DNA from: JBIQLO01 sp044464175
GTDB taxonomy: Bacteria; Planctomycetota; Phycisphaerae; Tepidisphaerales; Tepidisphaeraceae
DNA: 15,958 nucleotides
Direction of reading: 5' to 3'
Assembly (NCBI GenBank): GCA_044464175.1
Contig: JBIQLO010000086.1
Span: 1 to 15,958 of the forward strand
The translations under genes and the position numbers were made by a program. Under the pieces are notes generated by a model. It searched no databases and was not told the origin of the DNA. It saw nothing but the letters and a program-made list of their open reading frames with translations. Of this stretch, positions 1-5,995 are shown in pieces. Numbering within the stretch: the stretch's first letter is position 1; each line of letters begins with the position of its first letter.

Positions 1-79
1 GAATCAACGATTTCCCCCGCCGAACCCAAGGCGCGTATTTCCCAACGAACCCAACCCACTCCGTGCCGGTGGGCGACCC

Positions 80-736
80 TCAGGGTGTCCGCCGGCCACC
101 CATCGCCTCTGTCAGTTCCGCATACAGCGCCCGATACTGGGCCAGAAGCTGCTCGGTCGCCTTCCGGCGGGTCTCGGCCGGATCGGGAGCGGAGGGGACA
201 AACAGCGCCTCGCCGAAATTCAGCCCGAAGACGGTGTGCTTGAGCGGCAGCCAACTGGTGAACTTCGACCACTGCCGCGTCCCCAGGATCACGCAGGGGA
301 GGATCGGCGCGCCGGTGAGCTGGGCCAGGTGGATGCACCCCGGCCTGATGCGCCCGCCATTAACGACCGAGGTCTCCTCAGTGCGGATGCCGCTTTCGGG
401 GAACATCGCCACCACCCGCCCGCGCTGCAGGCGCCGCGTCAGGGCGCGGGCGGCCGGCGCGTCGTTCCGCCCGCGATCGACGAATTCGCAGTTCATGCTC
501 CGAAAGAGGAAGCGGACAATCGGCTTTCGCTCCATCTCCACGATGCTGAGAAAATCGAGCCGCCGCGGCGTCGCCCCCAGCAGGGCCGGCACGTCGTAGG
601 GGCTCAGGTGATTGGGGGCCAGGATATACGCCCCCGTCCGAGCGGCCCGGTCGCGGTGAAGGATCAGCGGTCGGGAAGTGACCCAGTAGATGGGATAGCA
701 GATGCCGCGGATGATGTCATAGGAGAGATCGGACAT
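80..736 (-). CDS. PlsC-type lysophospholipid acyltransferase family protein (first of a pair)
   Basis: This 218-residue protein belongs to the glycerol-phosphate/lysophosphatidate acyltransferase family, which moves an acyl chain from acyl-CoA or acyl-ACP to a glycerolipid at the inner face of the cytoplasmic membrane. Seen in the sequence: catalytic motif NHLSPYD (residues 42-48, a canonical HX4D), motif II around MNCEFVDRG (81-89), motif III FPESGIRT (112-119) and motif IV APILPC (143-148). Motif III has FPES where FPEG is common. The length suits a minimal PlsC domain with no extra enzyme attached. It is the last gene of a minus-strand series, 53 bp after a second acyltransferase, so co-transcription is likely. 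No strong Shine-Dalgarno precedes the ATG. The exact acceptor lipid cannot be told from sequence, so no gene symbol is given. Confidence 0.9.
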   Translation of the reverse strand: MSDLSYDIIRGICYPIYWVTSRPLILHRDRAARTGAYILAPNHLSPYDVPALLGATPRRLDFLSIVEMERKPIVRFLFRSMNCEFVDRGRNDAPAARALTRRLQRGRVVAMFPESGIRTEETSVVNGGRIRPGCIHLAQLTGAPILPCVILGTRQWSKFTSWLPLKHTVFGLNFGEALFVPSAPDPAETRRKATEQLLAQYRALYAELTEAMGGRRTP

Positions 737-789
737 GAGAAGATTTCAAGATTCAGGGATGAGGCGCAGAGCTTGGCCCTGATCGCTGC

Positions 790-1557
790 CTAAGGCACCT
801 GGGCATCCTTGATGCCGTACCGTTCCAGCAGTTCCTGATAAAGATGGACATACGCCTGTTCCAGTTTCCGCGCCAAATCCGCCCGGGCGGCCTTGCGGTC
901 CGGCGCGTCGGGTTCCGGCGAGATCGGCGCCCCGAACGCCGCCCAGATCGGCACGCGCGGCCGGAAGGGAAGCCAGGGACCGACGCGGTTGAGGTCATAC
1001 GTTCCCAGCATCACGCAGGGGATGATCGGCACGTTGGCCCGCGCGGCGATCAGGCAGACGCCGCGCTTCACCGCGCCGCCCCGGCAGACCGATTGTCGCC
1101 CAATCGCCACACCCCCTTCGGGGCAGATCCCCACCACGCGCCCCTGCCGGGCCCGGGCAATGGCCGTTCGGATCGCGCTGACCGGAACGCCCTGGCGATG
1201 CACCGCAAAGGCCCCGATGGCGCGGAGATACCACGCGAAAGGCCGGTAGCGGAAAAATTCGATGCGCGTCATCCAGTCGACGCTGCGGCGGGTCAGGAGG
1301 CTGACCATGAACGGCTCCAGGTGGCTCAGGTGCGTGCAGGCCAGCAGATACCCGCCGGGGCGGTTGGGCAGGTCGGGGCGGATCACCTGGGGATGGATGG
1401 CGGCGAACTGGATGTATTTGCCGAACACCTTGCTCAAGGCGTACGCCAGGCGCACGCGCAGCGGGACGGGGGCTTCGGCCGGATGCAGGCAAGCGGAGCG
1501 CCGTGCGGGGCGCGTGACCGGCTCCGCGAGGTCGGTTTGTGCGTCAGGCCTGTCCAT
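790..1557 (-). CDS. PlsC-type acyltransferase family protein with HX4E active-site variant
   Basis: A 255-residue acyltransferase-family protein. The motif block is in the usual order: THLSHLE (75-81), GAFAVHRQG (116-124, motif II), ICPEGG (144-149, motif III) and VPIIPC (176-181, motif IV). The catalytic motif reads H-L-S-H-L-E, so the charge-relay aspartate of HX4D is replaced by glutamate. The first 30 or so residues have no family match that I can see. The ATG lies 14 bp inside the 3' end of the glycosyltransferase gene, which suggests translational coupling, and no separate ribosome-binding site is obvious. Together with the glycosyltransferase and the acyltransferase downstream it forms a probable lipid or glycolipid biosynthesis cassette. 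The substrate is unknown. Confidence 0.87.
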   Translation of the reverse strand: MDRPDAQTDLAEPVTRPARRSACLHPAEAPVPLRVRLAYALSKVFGKYIQFAAIHPQVIRPDLPNRPGGYLLACTHLSHLEPFMVSLLTRRSVDWMTRIEFFRYRPFAWYLRAIGAFAVHRQGVPVSAIRTAIARARQGRVVGICPEGGVAIGRQSVCRGGAVKRGVCLIAARANVPIIPCVMLGTYDLNRVGPWLPFRPRVPIWAAFGAPISPEPDAPDRKAARADLARKLEQAYVHLYQELLERYGIKDAQVP

Positions 1558-2371
1558 CGGTACTGATCTGTGGCCGAAGCGCCGGTCCCATGCTGCTCAA
1601 GGTCCGCGCCCCGTCGCGCGAAACCGCCCGTCGGAATCGGAAACGAATCGCTCCCGGCAGCAGGTGGGCATGCATCCGGACGGCCCGGGGGGTGTCCAGC
1701 CAGGGCCTGAAATGGCTGACCCGGCCGGGACGCGGGGCATAGGTGCAGGCGACCGGACGGTCCATGACGGCAAAGCCGGCCCAGGCGGCGCGGGTAATGA
1801 TCTCGGTTTCAAAACCGAAGTGGCCAGCCCGGCAGGTGAGGGTCCGCACCAGCGGCAGCGGATAGACGCGCAGCCCGCACTGGCTGTCGGCCACGCGCAG
1901 CCCGCTTTCCAGGCGGATCATGAGGTTGGACAGCCGCCGTCCCAGCCGGCTGCAAAAGGGATAGTCGGCGGCGGCGGCGTCCCGGTTGCCCAGTACCAGC
2001 GCCCGCGGCTGGGCGGCGGCCGCTTCCAGCAGGGTGGGGATGTCCTCCGGACAAAGCTGTCCATCGGTGTCGATGGTGACGGCATGGGTGAATCCGGCGG
2101 CGGCGGCGGCCGCGAAGCCGGTGTGCAGCGCGGCGGCCTTGCCTTGGTTGCGGGCATGGGTCAAAACGTGCCGCGTGGGATTGTCGCCGGCCCAGTCGGC
2201 CAGGAGCTGGGCGGTCGGGTCGGTCGAGCCGTCGTTGACGGCAAAGACGCTCAGATGCAAAGCGTCCAGGCGGTGAAGAACGTCGATCAGGGTGTGGGCG
2301 TTGTTGAAGGTCGGCGCGACGATGGCCGGGCGAAAGGCGGTTTCTTCACTGCACCGTGGCGGCGTCATCAT
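1544..2371 (-). CDS. Family 2 glycosyltransferase (dolichol-phosphate-mannose-synthase-like)
   Basis: A 275-residue GT-A glycosyltransferase that probably transfers a nucleotide-activated sugar to a lipid carrier or glycolipid. Seen: the family-2 core begins at PAIVAPTFNN (residues 15-24), with NDGSTD at 46-51, NQGKAAAL at 75-82, a DTDGQ metal/nucleotide motif at 101-105, DSQCGLRVYP at 162-171 and GFETEI at 186-191. This pattern is typical of polyprenyl-phosphate or dolichol-phosphate sugar synthases. No C-terminal membrane helix is visible. The start is set at the ATG at 2371, preceded by a GAAAGAGG ribosome-binding site. A longer open frame to 2506 only reads through the tRNA gene. It lies 77 bp after tRNA-Pro and overlaps the next acyltransferase by 14 bp, so it looks like the first protein gene of a three-gene lipid operon. 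Confidence 0.9.
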   Translation of the reverse strand: MMTPPRCSEETAFRPAIVAPTFNNAHTLIDVLHRLDALHLSVFAVNDGSTDPTAQLLADWAGDNPTRHVLTHARNQGKAAALHTGFAAAAAAGFTHAVTIDTDGQLCPEDIPTLLEAAAAQPRALVLGNRDAAAADYPFCSRLGRRLSNLMIRLESGLRVADSQCGLRVYPLPLVRTLTCRAGHFGFETEIITRAAWAGFAVMDRPVACTYAPRPGRVSHFRPWLDTPRAVRMHAHLLPGAIRFRFRRAVSRDGARTLSSMGPALRPQISTDGQA

Positions 2372-2448
2372 CCCATATGCCTCTTTCGGCCCCTCGGTTT
2401 GGAGAGGAAACAGACGCAACCCCAAACATGCACACCGCTTCCGATCAA

Positions 2449-2522
<74 letters not shown>

Positions 2523-2540
2523 GCTTCTTTTCGGCCTGAC

Positions 2541-2546
2541 ATTCTA
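2541..2546 (-). promoter_or_regulatory. Possible -10 box for the tRNA-Pro transcript
   Basis: The minus strand reads TAGAAT here, 18 bp before the mature tRNA 5' end, which allows a short leader. No good -35 hexamer sits at 16-18 bp spacing, so this is a weak call. Confidence 0.4.
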
Positions 2547-2710
2547 GGCGCCGGCAGGTCAGACTCCACTGGCGCTTGGCCCGGGTCGGCCCTGTCGAGC
2601 GGAAATCTTATCGTGGGGGAGGGAAATCGCAAGCGCCACGGCAATGGACCTGTATCGGCGCCTGCGACGCTTTGCCCCGCCCCGGGGGCGGCATTCATCG
2701 CGAAAATCGC

Positions 2711-2716
2711 TATAAT
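2711..2716 (+). promoter_or_regulatory. TATAAT -10 box, possibly giving a leaderless mRNA
   Basis: A perfect TATAAT lies seven bases before the ATG at 2724. A transcript started at the usual distance from this box would begin at or within a base or two of the start codon. No Shine-Dalgarno is present between the box and the ATG. A clear -35 element at normal spacing is not visible. Confidence 0.5.
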
Positions 2717-2723
2717 TCCGGCG

Positions 2724-3854
2724 ATGAGCGCGATTTTGAGCATTCCCACGGAGATTGGCGATCCGATCAACGCCCGGATTCTGGCGGTGTCGGAGGATCA
2801 GGTGAGCGGCTATCAGCGCCGCCCGCTGGCGGCCATTGCCCGCCAGTCGGGGGTGGAACTGGAGACGGTGATCCAGCGCATCGCCGCTATGCTGCGGGAT
2901 GGGACGATCCGGCGGGTGCGACAGACGCTGCTGGCGATGAACCTGGCCCCCGGAGCCCTGGTGGCGTGGCAGGTGCCAGAGGAGAAGCTGCACGCGGCCT
3001 TTGACTGGATGTTTCAGCAGGACCCCTTTTCCGGGCATGTGGTGGTGCGCTCCACCGACACGGCCGATGGGACGCGATGGCGGCTCTGGACGACTTTGAA
3101 GGTGCCGCTGGGGTATTCAATGGAGCGGCACTGTGAATACCTGTGCCGGCAGACCGGGGCGACAGCGTTCAAGCTGATGCCGGCCAAGCGGCTGTTTGCG
3201 CTGGGGGTGGGACATGTGCGGCGGCGGGGGGTGAAACCGGGGGAGAAGTCGGATGAACTGGCGGAGGTGATGGAGACAAGCGTGGTGCGGCTCACCGAGC
3301 TGCAGTGGCAGGTCCTGACCGCGCTGAAGCGGGAATTTGAGCCGGAGGAGATTCGGGCGGATTTGTGGGAAGCGCGGGCAGCGGAGGCGGGGGTGGATTC
3401 CCAGACGTTCCACCGCGTGGCGGAAGAGTTGGACCACCTGGGCGTGATCGGGCGCTTTAGCACTTTTCTGGAGCATGTGAAGCCGCTGAACACCGGCGAG
3501 CGCGTGACGCGGTTCAACGCGCTGTTTCACTGGGCGGTTCCCCCGGGGCGGGAGATCGAGGCGGGACGCGAAATGGGGCGGTTCCACATCATGACCCACG
3601 CCTACTGGCGCGAAGGGGGGCCTGATTTCAAGAACGTCAACCTGATGGGCGTGGCGCACGGGCTGGATAAAGACCTGCTGCTGGCGCACAAACAGGCGAT
3701 TGATGAGCATCTGGCAAAGGTGGGCATTCCGGTCTCCTATACGAGTGTCTTCTGGGGCGGGCGCAGTGAGATCAAGCCGAGCGAGATCGCCCCGGCGGCG
3801 TACGCCCAGTGGTGCCGGCGGGAGGGGTTGGATGAGGGGGGGATGAGAGAGTAG
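2724..3854 (+). CDS. Tandem Lrp/AsnC-like protein, siroheme decarboxylase (AhbA/AhbB, NirDL)-like
   Basis: A 376-residue protein made of two similar halves, each a winged helix followed by an AsnC-type alpha/beta domain: helix-turn-helix at about 13-70, AsnC-like domain about 78-160, second winged helix about 190-255, second AsnC-like domain about 262-345. The segment from THAYWRE to GVAHG (291-313) fits the H-x-Y-x-R ... NL ... HG pattern of the AhbB/NirDLGH family, and RLWTTLKVP (120-128) matches the paired segment in the first half. Those enzymes decarboxylate siroheme on the route to heme or heme d1. No other heme gene is nearby, so a transcriptional regulator remains possible. The start is the ATG at 2724, just after a TATAAT box. 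The frame is open further upstream, but that part crosses the tRNA region and has no domain. Confidence 0.75.
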   Translation: MSAILSIPTEIGDPINARILAVSEDQVSGYQRRPLAAIARQSGVELETVIQRIAAMLRDGTIRRVRQTLLAMNLAPGALVAWQVPEEKLHAAFDWMFQQDPFSGHVVVRSTDTADGTRWRLWTTLKVPLGYSMERHCEYLCRQTGATAFKLMPAKRLFALGVGHVRRRGVKPGEKSDELAEVMETSVVRLTELQWQVLTALKREFEPEEIRADLWEARAAEAGVDSQTFHRVAEELDHLGVIGRFSTFLEHVKPLNTGERVTRFNALFHWAVPPGREIEAGREMGRFHIMTHAYWREGGPDFKNVNLMGVAHGLDKDLLLAHKQAIDEHLAKVGIPVSYTSVFWGGRSEIKPSEIAPAAYAQWCRREGLDEGGMRE

Positions 3855-3868
3855 GTTCATGGGGGGGT

Positions 3869-3894
3869 AGGGTTCAGGGTTCGGGGTTCAGGGG
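3869..3894 (+). repeat. Short GGGTTC-type tandem repeat
   Basis: Three slightly varying seven-base units (GGGTTCA, GGGTTCG, GGGTTCA) follow each other in the spacer after the Lrp-like gene. No function is visible; it resembles low-complexity spacer filler. Confidence 0.6.
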
Positions 3895-4027
3895 AGAGGC
3901 TGGAAGTCTGTTCCATGGCCATGGGTTTGTTCGGCCATTTTGTATGCGTCTGGAGGAAGAAAATCGGGGTTTTTAGAGCGCCAGAGGGATTTGGAGTGGG
4001 TTTGATTGGCGGAAGGGATGGAGACAG

Positions 4028-4067
4028 GGTGACAAGGTGACAAGGTGAGGGGGTGACAAGGTGAGGG
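4028..4067 (+). repeat. GGTGACAA octamer tandem repeat
   Basis: GGTGACAA occurs at 4028, 4036 and 4052, with the related GGTGAGG at 4044 and 4060. The units are directly adjacent or nearly so. No function is evident; similar octamer runs are, as I recall, frequent in planctomycete spacers. Confidence 0.65.
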
Positions 4068-4148
4068 TCTTCATTGTTTGCTTCTCTATCTATACGGGGC
4101 GGGCTGCACGTTTGGTTACTCAAAGGCGCAGCGCGGGGAGGAGACGTG

Positions 4149-4168
4149 ATTGTTCCACGTGGAACAAT
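4149..4168. promoter_or_regulatory. parS: parS-like centromere site (ParB binding)
   Basis: Positions 4151-4166 read TGTTCCACGTGGAACA, a perfect 16-bp palindrome one base from the widely conserved parS consensus (TGTTNCACGTGAAACA). The symmetry extends two bases each side to 20 bp. ParB spreads from such sites and, with ParA and SMC, segregates the replication-origin region. It sits in a spacer, outside any supported gene. No parA, parB or other origin gene is in the window, so the role is inferred from the site alone. Confidence 0.75.
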
Positions 4169-4327
4169 TTGCGGCCGAGATGGACATTCGGAGAGTTGGT
4201 GGCGGGCATTGTTGAGTGTTGGGGCGACGTGGCGGCGGGCCGGTTTTTGGCGCGGGGGGGGCTGGAGGGGTAGATTAGGGGCGTGAGGCGCGGCAGCGGA
4301 GCCGGTTCGGGGGCGAGGAGATCGGAA

Positions 4328-5149
4328 ATGAGTAGCGGCCCCTTTTTGGGTTTTGAAGCGGTGCGCTCATTGGGCCGAAGGATTAAAAGGCTTGGCAAGC
4401 GAATTGACCTTCCTATATCAATTAATTGGACCTGTCCCGTTTTATGTCCCTGCCTGCTCGTCCTCTTGTGGATTGCTATGATTCCGACGGTTGCCATGGG
4501 CCGCATAGTCACTACTCAGCCTGTAGAGAAAGGGAAAAATCCCTTGCCCGAAATTTCCATTCAATTACTAGGGCCCCTCTCTTCGCTCAAAGGCCGTACT
4601 TGGCCTCGCGGATATGACTGGGTTTACAATAAGCCCGATCAACCGCTAATAATGGCCACTGTGGATGAACCGCATGAGTTGACGGTGTACCTTCCAAGCG
4701 GGAAAACATTACGTCACCTGTCAAAGCTAACGTTTTTCACGCAGGATTCCGGCAAGGTTCTCACCGTTAAACTGGTTCCGAATATTCATCTGCTGACCTT
4801 CCAGGAGGCTATTGTGGAATTGGAAGAATTGTTAAAAGAGTGGGATGCCACGCCGAGTGAAAACGAAACAAATAAAACTACGAAGCAACGGATAGCTCAT
4901 TGGAAAACGGAAGGTAATTTGAAGACCGGTCCTTGGGCGCTCTCGAAATCGGGAGGAGCTGTTATTCATGGAGAAAGTAAAGCTTATATCTTCTTCAAAA
5001 TTCGTCCCGGAGATGGTGGATGGTTTCTTTCGATAACCATTGGCCCTACCACAAAAATAATCCAGGAATTTATTCAGTCACATGGAACTCGATTTCCGGC
5101 CAGTCAGCCCATCACGCAACCAACAACTGGGCAGTCGGAGCGTCCATGA
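4328..5149 (+). CDS. Membrane-anchored protein of unknown function
   Basis: A 273-residue protein that I do not recognise. The ATG at 4328 has a good ribosome-binding site (GAGGAG at 4315-4320, seven bases away). A basic N-terminus (17-25, rich in R and K) is followed by one hydrophobic segment at about 35-57, consistent with a signal anchor and a soluble part outside the cytoplasm. The rest is mixed, with a helical acidic stretch (AIVELEELLKEW, 161-172) and a Pro/Thr/Gln-rich tail from about 256. The DNA is clearly lower in GC than its neighbours, a sign of foreign origin. The left copy of a 28-bp inverted repeat lies inside the gene, encoding residues 31-40 at the edge of the hydrophobic segment, so the N-terminus may be a fusion formed by insertion. 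An alternative start is the ATG at 4478. Confidence 0.6.
   Translation: MSSGPFLGFEAVRSLGRRIKRLGKRIDLPISINWTCPVLCPCLLVLLWIAMIPTVAMGRIVTTQPVEKGKNPLPEISIQLLGPLSSLKGRTWPRGYDWVYNKPDQPLIMATVDEPHELTVYLPSGKTLRHLSKLTFFTQDSGKVLTVKLVPNIHLLTFQEAIVELEELLKEWDATPSENETNKTTKQRIAHWKTEGNLKTGPWALSKSGGAVIHGESKAYIFFKIRPGDGGWFLSITIGPTTKIIQEFIQSHGTRFPASQPITQPTTGQSERP
4419..4446 (+). repeat. Left copy of perfect 28-bp inverted repeat
   Basis: This segment is the exact reverse complement of 5558-5585. It contains the palindrome CAATTAATTG and then GGACCTGTCCCG. Identity stops abruptly on both sides. It may be a terminal repeat of a mobile or non-autonomous element of about 1.17 kb, or one of two oppositely oriented copies of a dispersed repeat. 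Confidence 0.85.
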
Positions 5150-5178
5150 TGGAGAAAAGATGAGGCAATGGAGATAAT

Positions 5179-5562
5179 GTGACGCAGATCATTTTGGCGG
5201 ATTCCCTGATCGACACCACGTTCACAACGGCCTCGCATGGCGACATCCCGGCCGTCAATACTCAGGCGGAGCTGGAACGGTATGCCGCCGGCGCGCAGTT
5301 GGAAATGAACTGACCGGGGGGAAAGATTGGGCTGCTGAACACCGACTATCCCCTGGATGACAATATTTCCGGTTCTCCCAACCCGACGTTCAACGTCCTG
5401 GCCTTCCCTCTGGTAAGCGTTTCCGCCTCGGACGCATTGGCGGCGGAGACGGGGATTGATCCGGCGGCATTCACACTCAGCCGCGACGGCGGCGACACCG
5501 GCTCTCCGTTAACGGTTTACTACACGCTGGGCGGGAAGGCCGCCAATGGATCGGGTTCATAA
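5179..5562 (+). pseudogene. Calx-beta-type surface protein fragment with an in-frame stop
   Basis: The frame starting at GTG 5179 reads through 44 codons to a TGA at 5311-5313, then continues in the same frame to a TAA at 5560-5562. The part after the TGA includes VSVSASDALAAETGIDPAAF and LTVYYTLGGKAANGSGS, the signature of a Calx-beta repeat found in large secreted adhesion or surface proteins. The final TAA overlaps the right 28-bp repeat, so the domain is cut where that repeat begins. The TGA may be a TGG (Trp) change. There is no good ribosome-binding site, and no signal peptide. It is best read as the remnant of a much larger extracellular protein. Confidence 0.6.
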
Positions 5563-5585
5563 AACGGGACAGGTCCAATTAATTG
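5558..5585 (-). repeat. Right copy of perfect 28-bp inverted repeat
   Basis: Exact reverse complement of 4419-4446. It begins with CATAAAACGGGACAGG and ends in the palindrome CAATTAATTG. The first bases supply the stop codon that ends the Calx-beta-like frame. Confidence 0.85.
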
Positions 5586-5661
5586 CCTTAAACCTCAGAA
5601 AAGCCCCGAAACAGGGGATATCCACAAATTGATTAGACTCCATATCCGTTGTTCGGCATAA

Positions 5662-5913
5662 TGTCCGTCATGCCACGTACCGCCCGAGCGTCGGCCGACG
5701 GAATTTGCCGCCACGAAACGATTAATTGTGGGTATTCCCTTTTCTCTCTTCTCCGGCAACATGGACGGTTCGATCACTTGGTTCGGCGATATTCCGGCCG
5801 GGACGTATCCGGTGCGGTATGTCACCGGTTCGATGAGTTATAATCCCTCTTTCAAGTGGGAGGTGAACTACCATTCAACGCATGACTCGAGCCAGCCCGA
5901 GATAACGTCCTGA
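5662..5913 (+). pseudogene. C-terminal fragment of a large surface protein
   Basis: This stretch is open in the same frame as the Calx-beta remnant and ends with TGA at 5911-5913. The end of the product reads GDIPAGTYPVRYVTGSMSYN followed by FKWEVNY, which resembles a beta-rich module I associate with the ends of large planctomycete or verrucomicrobial extracellular proteins; that link is from memory. No ribosome-binding site fits the GTG at 5728, the first strong start candidate. Across 5179-5913 this frame has only three internal stops (5311, 5560, 5659), so both fragments may come from one broken gene. Confidence 0.45.
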
Positions 5914-5995
5914 ATGATGCGCACATTGGAATAAAGAGCCCTCCCGCTGGAAGGAGTTGGTCGTTGAGCAACCCTTTATCAGACAGGAGAGCCGG

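Larger units (their letters stand above)
3855..4327. other. 473-bp spacer with short repeats and a parS-like palindrome
   Basis: No convincing gene is present. The spacer contains GGGTTC repeats, a 12-bp palindrome CCATGGCCATGG at 3913-3924, GGTGACAA octamer repeats at 4028-4067, and the parS-like site at 4149-4168. Short open frames across it are G-rich and lack ribosome-binding sites. The GAGGAG at 4315-4320 belongs to the gene at 4328. Confidence 0.7.
4419..5585. mobile_element. Candidate element bounded by 28-bp inverted repeats; no transposase seen
   Basis: The two 28-bp repeats enclose 1,167 bp carrying most of the low-GC unknown gene and the Calx-beta remnant. No transposase or recombinase frame was found inside, and no obvious target duplication flanks the repeats. 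If it is an element it is non-autonomous or decayed. Two separately inserted small repeats would give the same picture. Confidence 0.35.

Noticed and set aside
71..90. Possible terminator at the end of the first acyltransferase gene
   Set aside because: The small ACCCT/AGGGT repeat overlaps the stop codon but has a one-base loop and no T-run on the minus strand.
3913..3924. CCATGGCCATGG palindrome
   Set aside because: Only 12 bp, no T-run or nearby promoter, and no second copy seen in the window.
4028..4067. Possible CRISPR-like array
   Set aside because: Units are eight bases and adjacent, without unique spacers or any cas gene.
5595..5825. Minus-strand frame of 76 codons
   Set aside because: It is antisense to the surface-protein fragment, has no ribosome-binding site and no recognisable domain.
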